Shown here piece after piece: positions 1 to 8,406 of a stretch of DNA of 64,000 nucleotides. Positions within the stretch are counted from its first letter, which is position 1, and the number at the start of each line of letters is the position of its first letter. This stretch comes from Zobellia alginiliquefaciens (lineage in GTDB: Bacteria; Bacteroidota; Bacteroidia; Flavobacteriales; Flavobacteriaceae). The stretch spans positions 3,658,001 through 3,722,000 of the forward strand of contig NZ_CP119758.1 in the NCBI RefSeq assembly GCF_029323795.1, given 5' to 3'. The notes under the pieces were generated by a model. That model saw only the letters and a program-made list of their open reading frames with translations, made no database searches and had not been told where the DNA came from. The position numbers and the translations under genes are program-made.

Positions 1-468
1 TTCATGGATCAAACGTTTTCAGGCCGATTGAACGAAGAGAAAATTAAACCTATTCGTGATATGTGGAAAGGTAAGTTGGTGCTAAAAGGTGTAGCCAATG
101 AAGCCGATGCGGAAAAGGCTATTCGTTTGGGAATAGACGGTGTAATCGTTTCCAACCACGGTGGAAGACAGTTGGACGCAGGGGAATCGACTATAAAACC
201 CCTATCCCGAATTGCCGAGAAGTATGGCGACCAGCTTACGGTTATGATGGATAGTGGCATACGTTCCGGGCCGGATGTGGCACGTACTTTGGCAAGTGGC
301 GCCAAGTTTACCTTTATGGGACGCTCGTTCATGTATGGTGTAAGCGCGTTGGGCAATAACGGAGGAAACCACACCATTTCACTGTTAAAAACGGAACTGC
401 AACAGGTAATGGAACAAATTTGCTGTGAGCGTGTAGAAGATTTTCCAAAGCATCTGATTACAAAATAG
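1..468 (+). CDS. FMN-dependent alpha-hydroxy-acid oxidizing protein, C-terminal part (5' end outside window)
   Basis: The frame is open from base 1, so only the C-terminal ~155 residues are present. They contain the FMN/substrate-binding hallmarks of the L-lactate dehydrogenase / glycolate oxidase family: a Lys in LVLKGV, the catalytic-His motif SNHGGRQLD, the FMN-phosphate motif MDSGIRSGPDV and GRSFMYG near the end. Family members oxidise L-lactate or similar 2-hydroxy acids to 2-oxo acids on the cytoplasmic side of the membrane, passing electrons to quinone or oxygen. Substrate cannot be told from this fragment. The gene stops 28 bp before a convergent gene. The family call is secure; lactate specificity is inference. 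Confidence 0.9.
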   Translation, partial: FMDQTFSGRLNEEKIKPIRDMWKGKLVLKGVANEADAEKAIRLGIDGVIVSNHGGRQLDAGESTIKPLSRIAEKYGDQLTVMMDSGIRSGPDVARTLASGAKFTFMGRSFMYGVSALGNNGGNHTISLLKTELQQVMEQICCERVEDFPKHLITK

Positions 469-496
469 AATCCTATTTCAGGATGTGTATTCTTTG

Positions 497-1924
497 TTAT
501 GGTTGAATAGTTACAATAATTCGCTTGTAACTAGAAAGAGCAGGTGTGCCCTTATCCGTTACCTTTAGAATGATATGGGCGGTAACTTCTTCTTCTACTC
601 TTGGAGCTGTAATGGACACCAAATGGGCATTTTCGGTACCACCTATTGTTAACTGTTTTTTAGAGGTGCCCGCCTCGGGATAATCAAACCAAAGAAAACT
701 TAGGCTGTCGCCATCTGGATCGGAAGAATCAAAGGCATCAAGAGTAAAGCTTTTGCCGGATTTGACCGTAATAGGATCTGCGGGTGTCAAAACAATTTTG
801 GGAGCATGATTAGCTTCCGAAAAAGATTGGGTGCACCAATCCATTCGTGCGGCAAAATCGTTTTGAAAATCGTCTCGCCAACGCCATAGTGTAACTTTAT
901 CACCTTTAAAAACCTCAGTGTCCCGTTTTACGTTTCTACCATAATCATTAGCTAAATAGGGCGAGTAACTATCTTCTGCATTGGTCCATATTTTTCTGGT
1001 TTCAACTTCAAAAGGAACACCGGAATTCCCTTGCTTACGACCGGAGAAGGTAGGTCTAATAAATTCATACCTACCGCCCCATCCACCCCAATTAGGATGT
1101 TCCGGTGCGTTCAATCCGTTTGGAATTAGAGATAAAAAAGCGGGTGTGTCTCCTTCAATTCCCCAAGCAACATCAGGATATAGTGCACCAAGTGGGCCGT
1201 GTGCTTGTTGAATGTTTTCAGAAAGCCATGTATTACTAATTTCTGAATTGTCTATATTATCAACAACGGTCATTATACCGTTCCAAGTAGCACTGCCATA
1301 ATCATCTCCTGGGCTAACAATATAAAATAGGTCAGGAAATGTATCCCTGATCCATATACCACTATCATCTTGATCAGAAATAGTATAGACCCTTAATTTA
1401 GAAATAAGCTGTTTTTGCTCTGCTATTGTTTTGCTATTCTTTATTTTAAATAAAGCTTGGGCCAAAGTATTGGAACCTCCCCACACGGAAACCCATAAGG
1501 GGCGCTCATCTTTTTCTTCCAGTTTTTTTATGATCCAGTCAGAACCTTCGGAATCTTTTCCTTCTCCCACACCTAGCATTCCGTAAACCGGCAAACCCTT
1601 TTTTACTAGTGAAGTCAGCTCCTCAACCTCAGGAAATTCAGAACTATGATTCTTCAAATTAGGCTGGACCTTGCCATAAGCTTTAAGTACTTTTTGTATG
1701 GATTCTGGGTGAATGGAATTTTTTAACCAACAGGAGGTTGTCGCCACGATGCCTTCAATATCAATCTCGTTGGCATATAAAAGTAGGCGCACCAAAGATT
1801 GTGTGTCATCCGGATCTGCTTCAATATCCGTAAGTATAATCACTCTATTTTTCTGAAGCGTTTCTTGAGCATTGAGTAAACTATGGCTCAATACTAAAAA
1901 CAATAGATATAAGGATATTCTCAT
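497..1924 (-). CDS. Secreted DUF1593 / Sde182-type nucleoside-hydrolase-like protein
   Basis: A start at 1924 gives a clean Sec signal peptide (MRISLYLLFLVLSHSLLNAQ); a longer frame reaches 1960 but would add 12 polar residues in front of it. The mature N-terminal ~300 residues form a nucleoside-hydrolase-like domain with the Asp-rich motif TDIEADPDDTQSL that binds calcium and ribose in true nucleoside hydrolases. The last ~90 residues (KIVLTPADP to IIVTIQP) are the immunoglobulin-like C-terminal domain seen in cellulose-binding protein Sde182. Such proteins are exported and associated with glycan use in marine bacteria, but no reaction is established. The family call is confident; the function is open. 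Confidence 0.85.
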   Translation of the reverse strand: MRISLYLLFLVLSHSLLNAQETLQKNRVIILTDIEADPDDTQSLVRLLLYANEIDIEGIVATTSCWLKNSIHPESIQKVLKAYGKVQPNLKNHSSEFPEVEELTSLVKKGLPVYGMLGVGEGKDSEGSDWIIKKLEEKDERPLWVSVWGGSNTLAQALFKIKNSKTIAEQKQLISKLRVYTISDQDDSGIWIRDTFPDLFYIVSPGDDYGSATWNGIMTVVDNIDNSEISNTWLSENIQQAHGPLGALYPDVAWGIEGDTPAFLSLIPNGLNAPEHPNWGGWGGRYEFIRPTFSGRKQGNSGVPFEVETRKIWTNAEDSYSPYLANDYGRNVKRDTEVFKGDKVTLWRWRDDFQNDFAARMDWCTQSFSEANHAPKIVLTPADPITVKSGKSFTLDAFDSSDPDGDSLSFLWFDYPEAGTSKKQLTIGGTENAHLVSITAPRVEEEVTAHIILKVTDKGTPALSSYKRIIVTIQP

Positions 1925-1979
1925 AATGGACTTGGGTTGGAGGTTTGTTGGGGTTACCATTAAAAGTAGTTATTTTGCT

Positions 1980-2561
1980 TTACCTGAACGATTTTGGCAT
2001 CTGGTTTTTACCAGCGTTTTCAGAGATTTCTATAATTCTTTTCTCTCTCGTTTCCGGTCGTTTTGCGCTGATTACCCAATACAGCAGCATTTTCTTGGAA
2101 GACTTGCTTAAACCTTCATAATACGAAGAAGCACCATTTGTTTTTTGCAAAGCAACCGCTAAATCTTTGGGCACTATGAGGGCTTCTACACTGTCTAAAA
2201 TTGACCAAGAGCCATTGTTTTTGGCAATTTCAATACTTTTGAGTCCTGCTGATTGCATTAGACCTTGTGCCGTAAGTTGCTCTATCTTATTCTTGTTTAT
2301 TCGTGACCATATGCTGGTTGCTTTTCGCTTGCTAAAATACTGTTTGTACTTTTCTGAATCTATCGTTTTTTTTACACTGTCTATCCACCCAAAACAAAGC
2401 GCATGGTCTACCGCTTCGCTCCATGATAAATTAGCATTTGCAGCACTCTTTTTGTAAATGATTAACCACACGGAATCTTTTTGAACATGATTGGTTTTGA
2501 GCCATACTCGCCATTCTTCAGGATTAGAAGGGCAAAACATATCAGGTTCCGGTTTTTTCAT
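1980..2561 (-). CDS. YdeI/OmpD-associated family protein
   Basis: 193 residues, no signal peptide. The N-terminal half carries the conserved pattern of the YdeI / OmpD-associated family: EEWRVWLKTNH, VWLIIYKK, LSWSEAVDHALCFGWIDS and a KRKATSIWSRINKNK stretch. The C-terminal half has the usual YYEGLSKSSKK helix and a basic tail. Family members are linked to cationic peptide or bacteriocin resistance in some hosts, with no proven biochemical activity. It lies 17 bp downstream of the DUF1801 gene on the same strand, so the two are probably co-transcribed; the two families often travel together. Confidence 0.85.
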   Translation of the reverse strand: MKKPEPDMFCPSNPEEWRVWLKTNHVQKDSVWLIIYKKSAANANLSWSEAVDHALCFGWIDSVKKTIDSEKYKQYFSKRKATSIWSRINKNKIEQLTAQGLMQSAGLKSIEIAKNNGSWSILDSVEALIVPKDLAVALQKTNGASSYYEGLSKSSKKMLLYWVISAKRPETREKRIIEISENAGKNQMPKSFR

Positions 2562-2578
2562 ACGAATCGGAATGTTTT

Positions 2579-3007
2579 TTAAATACCCAATGTGGGTAAG
2601 TGTTTAACTTTATGATACGTTAACGCGGCTTTAATGCAATAACTAAGTTCTTCTCTGGGGAGTTCATTGTTCAATTGAAATACGATAGCCCGCTTTCCTT
2701 CAAATTCAAAAGTATTTTTAAATACAGCTTTAAAAGTCTCTACCAACCTGCTGGTGCATTTAAAATAGAGTGCATATTGATTGGGTGTTTTCGCTTTCCA
2801 ATCCATGCGAAGGGTGCTTCCTATTTTGGTGAGGTAACTGGGTTCGCCCCATTTTAGCGTTTCTTCTACTTCGGTAATGCTATCTATTTCTTTGGCGGTT
2901 TCCAAAACCAGCTCCCTAAGGGTTAACATTTGCGAACGCACATAATCGGGGTAGTTGGTAAATACCGAAGCTACTTGCGGGTTAGATTTTAGTTGAATGC
3001 CTTCCAT
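2579..3007 (-). CDS. DUF1801 domain-containing protein (YdhG-like)
   Basis: 142-residue cytoplasmic protein. It matches the DUF1801 fold: YPDYVRSQMLTLRELVLETA helix, EVEETLKWGEPSYL core motif, and a C-terminal IKAALTYHKVK helix. The domain is related to the iron-chaperone-like Fra/YdhG fold, but its ligand is unknown. It is the first gene of a likely two-gene unit with the YdeI protein immediately downstream. Nothing in the sequence points to a more specific role. Confidence 0.85.
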   Translation of the reverse strand: MEGIQLKSNPQVASVFTNYPDYVRSQMLTLRELVLETAKEIDSITEVEETLKWGEPSYLTKIGSTLRMDWKAKTPNQYALYFKCTSRLVETFKAVFKNTFEFEGKRAIVFQLNNELPREELSYCIKAALTYHKVKHLPTLGI

Positions 3008-3116
3008 GGATTATAGTAATAAGATGATTGCGTGGTTCCGCAGTTAAATGTAACCAAAAGCATCCGTTTTGGCAATCAAAAATAAGCAGCAGGGTAGTAG
3101 GAACACCAATAGAGAT

Positions 3117-3752
3117 CTAATCGTCTTTTCTAAAAACCAAATCTTGCTCTTCCATAGCGCGCACCACTAAATTAATGTAGTCGTCTACGGCCTTGTCTAT
3201 GTTTTTTGGGTCCGTAATATCAATACTGCCGCGCCAAATCATAGAGCGGTCTTTTCCTTGGCAAATGCAGTATAGAGTGGTCTCGGCATGGTAGATATTA
3301 AAATCATCGTAATAGTTTTCGTCATAATAAATATTTTGGTTTTTCAGATAATCATCGTTAAATCTTCCTTTGTAATTATCCAATTTAGAAATGGTACTTA
3401 GGAAACTTTCGCGGTTTTCAGAGCCTGTTATTTTGGTAAATAGAATGGCATCGAACCCTTTGTCTAGCAAGCTTTGTTCTACGGCATCCAATTCTTTTTC
3501 GGTTTTGCGATTGTCTGTAAAAGAAACATCAAAAACATCAAGGCTCTGCATGGCTTCCACATTTCTCTTGGTAAACTCTTTTTGTAATTGAGATTCAAAA
3601 TTATTGCGTGCACTTTGGTTTTGGGTCATGCCCACTAGAAGCACTTTTTCCGCATGAAACAAAACAATATCCGGATTTTTCCAATTTTCCACTAGGCTAG
3701 TTGAGGAACATCCTAGAGAAAGAAAAAAGATTAGTAAGGCTAGTTTTTTCAT
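3117..3752 (-). CDS. Predicted lipoprotein, unknown function
   Basis: 211 residues starting MKKLALLIFFLSLGCSSTS, a short signal peptide ending in a lipobox (SLGC), so a lipoprotein. The mature part begins SLVENWKNPD and has an alternating beta/alpha pattern (VLLVGMTQNQSARNNFESQL; GFDAILFTKITG), reminiscent of small periplasmic proteins that sit with thioredoxin-like or efflux genes in Flavobacteria. A Tyr/Asp-rich stretch (YYDENYYDDFNIY) lies near residue 145. I recognise no catalytic motif. It stands alone between convergent and divergent neighbours. Confidence 0.75.
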   Translation of the reverse strand: MKKLALLIFFLSLGCSSTSLVENWKNPDIVLFHAEKVLLVGMTQNQSARNNFESQLQKEFTKRNVEAMQSLDVFDVSFTDNRKTEKELDAVEQSLLDKGFDAILFTKITGSENRESFLSTISKLDNYKGRFNDDYLKNQNIYYDENYYDDFNIYHAETTLYCICQGKDRSMIWRGSIDITDPKNIDKAVDDYINLVVRAMEEQDLVFRKDD

Positions 3753-3942
3753 GGTTTTCTATGGAGTTTAGGGGTGATGCGATTGCGTAAGGTCTTTGGA
3801 GTACAACCGACTATTTTTATACAATTTTGCCGTAATCATGTCATGATATAAAAGTAAGCGACAGAAACTTTGTTGTACATGATAAAAGTCAGTTTATGGC
3901 AGATTTAGATTAAGTAATTTTGTAACCTCTAAAATAAGAGAA

Positions 3943-4242
3943 ATGAAAAGCAGTTTCAATAAAATCATAGAATCGGATACGCCTGTATTGGTCGACTTTT
4001 TTGCGGACTGGTGTGGCCCTTGTAAAATGTTGGCTCCTATTTTAAAAGAAGTGAAAGACGAAATGGGCGAGAACATAAAAATTGTAAAGATCGATGTAGA
4101 TAAGAACCAACCCTTAGCGGGTAAGTACAATGTACGTGGTGTGCCTACAATGCTTTTGTTCAAGAACGGCAAGCAAGTATGGAGGCAGTCTGGGGTACTA
4201 CAGAAGAACGATATTGTGCAAGTTGTCAAATCCAAAGTATAA
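3943..4242 (+). CDS. trxA: Thioredoxin
   Basis: 99-residue single-domain thioredoxin with the redox-active motif FFADWCGPCKM near residue 22 and the cis-proline loop RGVPTMLLF near residue 69. No signal peptide, so cytosolic. It reduces protein disulfides using electrons from thioredoxin reductase, which is not in this window. A TAATTTTG box at 3915-3922 fits the Bacteroidota -7 consensus TAnnTTTG and would start transcription about 15 bp upstream of the start codon; the -33 element is weak. Slightly shorter than classical TrxA (~105 residues) at the N-terminus. Confidence 0.9.
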   Translation: MKSSFNKIIESDTPVLVDFFADWCGPCKMLAPILKEVKDEMGENIKIVKIDVDKNQPLAGKYNVRGVPTMLLFKNGKQVWRQSGVLQKNDIVQVVKSKV

Positions 4243-4271
4243 TAGGATTGAATATTTATTTATGGGGAAGG

Positions 4272-4303
4272 AAAAAGGGTGTTGCCAACGCGATGCCCTT
4301 TTT
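4272..4303 (+). terminator. Intrinsic terminator after trxA
   Basis: GGGTGTTG (4277-4284) pairs with CGATGCCC (4291-4298) with three G-U wobbles, followed by five T residues. It ends the trxA transcript before the upp promoter. Confidence 0.65.
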
Positions 4304-4332
4304 CTATTTTAAACCAATTCATGTAATACCCC

Positions 4333-4363
4333 TTGAGATTATTAAAAAAGTAAGATACCTTTG
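4333..4363 (+). promoter_or_regulatory. Bacteroidota-type promoter for upp
   Basis: TTG at 4333-4335 and TACCTTTG at 4356-4363 are separated by exactly 20 bp, matching the -33 TTG / -7 TAnnTTTG layout of the primary sigma factor in Bacteroidota. Transcription should begin about 30 bp before the upp start at 4402. Confidence 0.6.
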
Positions 4364-4401
4364 TTGGAAACGGAATATTTAACTCAAAAGCTACACTTGC
4401 T

Positions 4402-5055
4402 ATGACCATCCATAATCTTGGCGATACCAATTCGCTCATGAATAAATTTATTGCTGAAATTAGAGACGTAGCCATCCAAAAAGATACCATGCGTTTTCGG
4501 CGCAATATTGAGCGAATAGGAGAGGTGCTGAGTTATGAGATGAGCAAGGCTTTACAGTTTAAAAAAAGTGAGGTAACCACCCCCTTGGGAACTAAAGACC
4601 TGCAATTGCCTACTGACCAGTTGGTTCTGTGCTCTATATTACGTGCGGGTTTGCCGTTACACCAAGGTATGTTGAATTATTTTGATGATGCGGAGAATGC
4701 TTTTATATCCGCTTATCGGCATCATGAGGGAGATGAAGATGCGTTTGAGGTAATCGTGAACTATTTTGCAGCCCCGTCTTTGGAAGGTAAAATTTTAGTG
4801 CTGGCCGATCCTATGTTGGCCACGGGTAGAACCTTGGAAAATGTGCTCAAGGCACTCAAGGACCATGGCACACCGGCACAGATACATATTGTTTCCGTAA
4901 TTGGCGCGCAAGCCGGTATTGAACATGTAGAAAAAGTTTTCCCAGAAAATACCCATTTATGGATTTCGGCTATTGACCCAGAATTGAACGCAAGAGGGTA
5001 CATCATGCCCGGTATTGGAGATGCAGGCGATTTAGCGTATGGAGCCAAGCTTTAA
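4402..5055 (+). CDS. upp: Uracil phosphoribosyltransferase
   Basis: 217 residues. It carries the PRPP-binding motif as VLADPMLATGRTLENVL (residues ~133-149), the SILRAGLPLHQGM loop and the C-terminal GYIMPGIGDAGDLAYG, which binds uracil. It converts uracil plus PRPP to UMP and pyrophosphate in pyrimidine salvage, in the cytosol. The PRPP loop reads GRT where enterobacterial enzymes have GGS; this is a common variant in Bacteroidota. It is preceded by its own promoter-like element and ends 10 bp from a convergent gene. Confidence 0.93.
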   Translation: MTIHNLGDTNSLMNKFIAEIRDVAIQKDTMRFRRNIERIGEVLSYEMSKALQFKKSEVTTPLGTKDLQLPTDQLVLCSILRAGLPLHQGMLNYFDDAENAFISAYRHHEGDEDAFEVIVNYFAAPSLEGKILVLADPMLATGRTLENVLKALKDHGTPAQIHIVSVIGAQAGIEHVEKVFPENTHLWISAIDPELNARGYIMPGIGDAGDLAYGAKL

Positions 5056-5064
5056 GTAAAGCTA

Positions 5065-5250
5065 TTAAACAGGATTTCGGTTCTTTTTAAATAAAGGCTC
5101 TAAAATTTTTACCAGGTACAATAGACCTATAACGGCCAAAATGCTTCCTTGGGCATAACTACCTTTTATAAAGTACAATGTAGCACCAATTAATCCGAAA
5201 AGAATGAAAAAATAGTCCGTGTAGGTGTTCCCTTTTAATAGTAGCTCCAT
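5065..5250 (-). CDS. Small two-helix membrane protein, unknown
   Basis: Start chosen at 5250 (MELLLKGNTYTDYFF), giving 61 residues; the frame continues upstream to 5289 but adds no conserved-looking sequence. Two hydrophobic segments (FFILFGLIGATLYFI and GSILAVIGLLYLVKIL) flank a short loop, ending in a basic tail (FKKNRN). No family recognised. It is convergent with upp. Confidence 0.6.
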   Translation of the reverse strand: MELLLKGNTYTDYFFILFGLIGATLYFIKGSYAQGSILAVIGLLYLVKILEPLFKKNRNPV

Positions 5251-5364
5251 GGTGTTCAGGTTTAAGATTAGAGGGTAATAAGATAACATATACTACTGTA
5301 TGCTAGTAGTTTAAGGGGCGTTCTACTAAGTTAGTACAAAACTTTTAAATATAAAAAAGAATTT

Positions 5365-5805
5365 CTATTCTATTAAAATTTTATAGTTTCCGGTATTTTC
5401 ATCTCGTTCGTACTCAGCATTTTCAATACTAAAATCCGTAGTAACTGTAGTAGAACAACAGTCGCTTTCTCTTGTTTCAAGGGTTGCAAATAAATTAAAA
5501 ATGGATTCTGAACCAATTTTAAAATTGTAAGCAACACTTCCCGGTTCCGAGCCTGGATATAAATATATAAGGTTCACGCCATCTTCTTCTTCAAAGACAA
5601 ATTCCACTTCTTCGCTCTGGTCTTCAAGGTTTGTTATGCTTATATCGCTTTCACTATAGGTACCATTGGTAAGCAAATTTTCACCGGAAACCTTGTCAAC
5701 AAGTTCCAAATAAAAGACTGGTGGGCTAGTGACACAGGCAACACTACAGTCGTCGCAAGATACTATGGATAGAAGTAGAAATAGGCTTAGAATTAATTTT
5801 TTCAT
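5365..5805 (-). CDS. Predicted lipoprotein with Cys-rich N-terminus, unknown
   Basis: 146 residues. The signal peptide MKKLILSLFLLLSIVSC ends at a lipobox Cys, then DDCSVACVTSPP adds two further cysteines; a CC pair occurs again near residue 119, so a disulfide-stabilised beta-rich fold is plausible. Patterns such as FYLELVDKVSGENLL suggest an immunoglobulin-like sandwich common in Flavobacteriaceae outer-surface lipoproteins. No enzyme motif. It is 10 bp downstream of the next minus-strand gene and may share its transcript. Confidence 0.7.
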   Translation of the reverse strand: MKKLILSLFLLLSIVSCDDCSVACVTSPPVFYLELVDKVSGENLLTNGTYSESDISITNLEDQSEEVEFVFEEEDGVNLIYLYPGSEPGSVAYNFKIGSESIFNLFATLETRESDCCSTTVTTDFSIENAEYERDENTGNYKILIE

Positions 5806-5815
5806 TGAAATACTT

Positions 5816-6316
5816 TTAGATTGATTTAGCAGCGCTTTGCACTATTTCATTTAGAATACTTATAATTTTATTTTTGATGTAATTTTTACCGATTACTAGA
5901 ATACTGACTGTGAGAATTAAGCTTAGCGCTATATGTTCAATAGTTCTATCGACCTCTGAAATATAAAACCCCACGAGACAAAATATCAATCCAATACCGC
6001 TAGCCACAATAGCAAGGTGTTTCAGGTTGGTACTACTTTTAATCTCAATTTTATCGTTTGGCAGCTTAATGAGCTCAATGGTCCCTTGCCGTAAGGTTCT
6101 CATTCCCTCTAATTCATTTTGTCCTGAATGGGTAGTGAACCCAACCGGATAAATAAAACCAACGCTATTGATTTCCTCTTTTGTTTTAAAATTAAGCTTT
6201 TGAAGAAACCCGTTCGTAGCTGCAAGGAGTCTTTGGGAATCTATTTGCAAATTATTTAAAATAGCAACCTCTTGCCGTTGTGTAAGTGTTAGTGGGAAGT
6301 TGCTTCTAGTTTTCAT
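5816..6316 (-). CDS. Membrane protein of unknown function (two TM helices)
   Basis: 166 residues. The first ~105 are soluble and include a LTQRQEVAILNNLQIDSQRLLAATNG-like helix region and a beta-rich part; two hydrophobic helices follow (LAIVASGIGLIFCLVGFYI and IALSLILTVSILVIG). No family is recognised. The downstream lipoprotein gene begins 10 bp after its stop, suggesting a two-gene transcript. Confidence 0.65.
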   Translation of the reverse strand: MKTRSNFPLTLTQRQEVAILNNLQIDSQRLLAATNGFLQKLNFKTKEEINSVGFIYPVGFTTHSGQNELEGMRTLRQGTIELIKLPNDKIEIKSSTNLKHLAIVASGIGLIFCLVGFYISEVDRTIEHIALSLILTVSILVIGKNYIKNKIISILNEIVQSAAKSI

Positions 6317-6472
6317 GTTCTGCTGAATATGATAGAATACGAATCTGAAAATTACCTCACTAATATCGTAAAATATACGGACATGTGACTACATAAACGT
6401 GAGATATATCTTACCGAATGCTAAATTGAAAGTAGCACGGACTAAAGTATGGTTCCAGAAAAAAGCAGGATG

Positions 6473-7675
6473 TTATTCCTTAGGCAGACCGTAGGTGTCC
6501 ACAACAAAATCAATGTCTTTATCACCTCGGCCACTTAAATTAACCAAAATCGATTTTTGAGGTTCTTTTTGAGCTAATTTCAATGCGTAAGCCACGGCAT
6601 GCGCACTTTCCAATGCGGGAATAATACCTTCTAATCGACTTAATTCATAAAAGGCATCAATAGTATCCTTATCGTTGGCACTGTCGTAATTAACCTTGTC
6701 CATGTCCTTCAACATGCTGTGTTCTGGTCCTACACCAGGGTAATCAAGACCGCTGGCAACGGAGTGTACCGGTGCCGGCTCTCCTTTTTCATCTTGTAGG
6801 GTGTAGCATTTAAAACCGTGTATAATTCCCGGAGTTCCAAATTTCATGGTTGCCGCATGTTCGCCCAATTCAAAAGAACGTCCGGCTGGTTCTACACCAT
6901 AAAGCTGACATTCCTCATCATCAAGAAATGCGGAAAATATGCCCATGGCATTACTTCCTCCGCCAACACAGGCCACAACATTATCCGGCAGCTCACCGGT
7001 CATGTCAAAAAACTGTTCGCGGGCTTCAATACCAACCACACGCTGAAAATCCCGTACCATCATAGGAAAGGGGTGAGGCCCCACTACAGACCCAATACAA
7101 TAGATGCTATTAACAGGGTCTTTTAGATACGCTTCAAAAGCAGAATCAACCGCTTCTTTTAGAGTTTTTAAACCGTGGCTAACAGGAACAACGGTAGCTC
7201 CCAGAATTTTCATCCGGACCACATTAGGGTGTTCTTTTGCGATATCTACTTCCCCCATGTGTATTTCGCACTCCAGACCAAAATAGGCTGCAGCGGTCGC
7301 CAATGCTACCCCATGCTGACCCGCTCCCGTCTCCGCAATGAGTTTCTTCTTGCCTAAGTGTTTGGCAAGTAGCGCTTCACCCATACAATGGTTCAATTTA
7401 TGCGCTCCGGTATGGTTTAGGTCTTCACGTTTTAGGTAGATACGTGCCCCATATTTTTCCGATAGGCGTGCACAATAGTACACAGGAGTAGGACGACCTT
7501 GATAATGTTTTCTTATGCTTCGTAATTCTTGAATAAAGTCATGAGATTTACTGATCTTATGATAGGCATCCGTTATTTTTTTCATTTCAACTTCTAGCAC
7601 GGGGGGAATAAATGCTCCTCCATAGTCTTCAAAGAAACCTTTTTCGTCAGGGTATGTTTTAAAATGATTTTTCAT
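6473..7675 (-). CDS. trpB: Tryptophan synthase beta subunit-like PLP enzyme, stand-alone and divergent
   Basis: 400 residues of fold-type II PLP enzyme. The PLP lysine is K93 in [16 protein letters not shown], the catalytic Glu is E115 in AETGAGQHG, the phosphate loop is GGGSNAMG and the C-terminus has LSGRGDKD. The canonical reaction joins indole and L-serine to tryptophan. Several normally strict positions differ: HKLNH for HKINN, and [16 protein letters not shown] where TrpB1 usually has a GxEDxxRQxLNVxRM stretch. No trpA or other trp gene is adjacent, so it may be a paralogue working without an alpha subunit or on another substrate. The fold is certain; the tryptophan role is inference. 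Confidence 0.85.
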   Translation of the reverse strand: MKNHFKTYPDEKGFFEDYGGAFIPPVLEVEMKKITDAYHKISKSHDFIQELRSIRKHYQGRPTPVYYCARLSEKYGARIYLKREDLNHTGAHKLNHCMGEALLAKHLGKKKLIAETGAGQHGVALATAAAYFGLECEIHMGEVDIAKEHPNVVRMKILGATVVPVSHGLKTLKEAVDSAFEAYLKDPVNSIYCIGSVVGPHPFPMMVRDFQRVVGIEAREQFFDMTGELPDNVVACVGGGSNAMGIFSAFLDDEECQLYGVEPAGRSFELGEHAATMKFGTPGIIHGFKCYTLQDEKGEPAPVHSVASGLDYPGVGPEHSMLKDMDKVNYDSANDKDTIDAFYELSRLEGIIPALESAHAVAYALKLAQKEPQKSILVNLSGRGDKDIDFVVDTYGLPKE

Positions 7676-8406
7676 GGGATGTCTTTTTTATTTACAGACT
7701 AAAGTAATGAAATTTATGTAATCGTCATATGTGGTGAAGTCTGTTTTTTAGGAGAGTTTTGCAGCATTGTAGGGTATACTTTTTGTAATCAATTTCGTAA
7801 GTGATTTATATACAGAAACTAAGGTCTATAACCTGAGGGTTTATAAAAAAATAGAAGGAAACGGACATATTACTTGGAAGGAGAGATGATTTTTTTAAGT
7901 CAATTAGAATAAGCTTAAAATTGGTATTTAAACCCTAAAACAATCCCACAATTACTTAACAAACAGTTATAGATTTTGTGGGGATTTTGATATGGAGTTA
8001 TTTCTGTATTCTGAAAGTAAAGTAGAGAAGTAGCGAGTATTTTGCATATTGCGCGTACACTAAGCTGTAAGCTTTCACAACTCTTGAAACTTCAAAAATT
8101 ATGGGCGCTCGTAACAATTACAATTCAGGTTGATTTGTACTTGATTAACTTTAGTCAAACCACAGTGCCCTTTACGTCGAAAAATACTTTATGTGGCAAT
8201 AATGCTATAGTTTTTCTGTTTTAACTATCTCTTTTATAATTGAGTTTAATTTAAATATTTTTGATGCTGAAGGAGCTATGCTATTGCGTAAAAGTTAATT
8301 ACTTCACCTTTAAGTTATCTATATTTAGAGGAACTAATGAGGTAAACTTTTGAACAAGAGCCTATAAGCTTATGTTTTTATTTAGATATTTGAGTCCCAA
8401 AACGGT
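7676..8406. other. Long intergenic region, no gene recognised
   Basis: About 730 bp between divergent trpB and the repeat lipoprotein. A+T-rich, with a near-perfect inverted repeat of AATCCCACAA (about 7942-7951) and TTGTGGGGATT (about 7977-7987) around a ~25 bp loop. A 60-codon open frame at 8042-8224 has no family features and a low-complexity composition, so it is not called. Confidence 0.5.

Noticed and set aside
6818-7126. Open frame antisense to trpB
   Set aside because: Lies wholly within the well-supported trpB gene.
8042-8224. 60-codon open frame on the plus strand in the 7.7-8.4 kb gap
   Set aside because: No family features, compositionally like the surrounding noncoding DNA.
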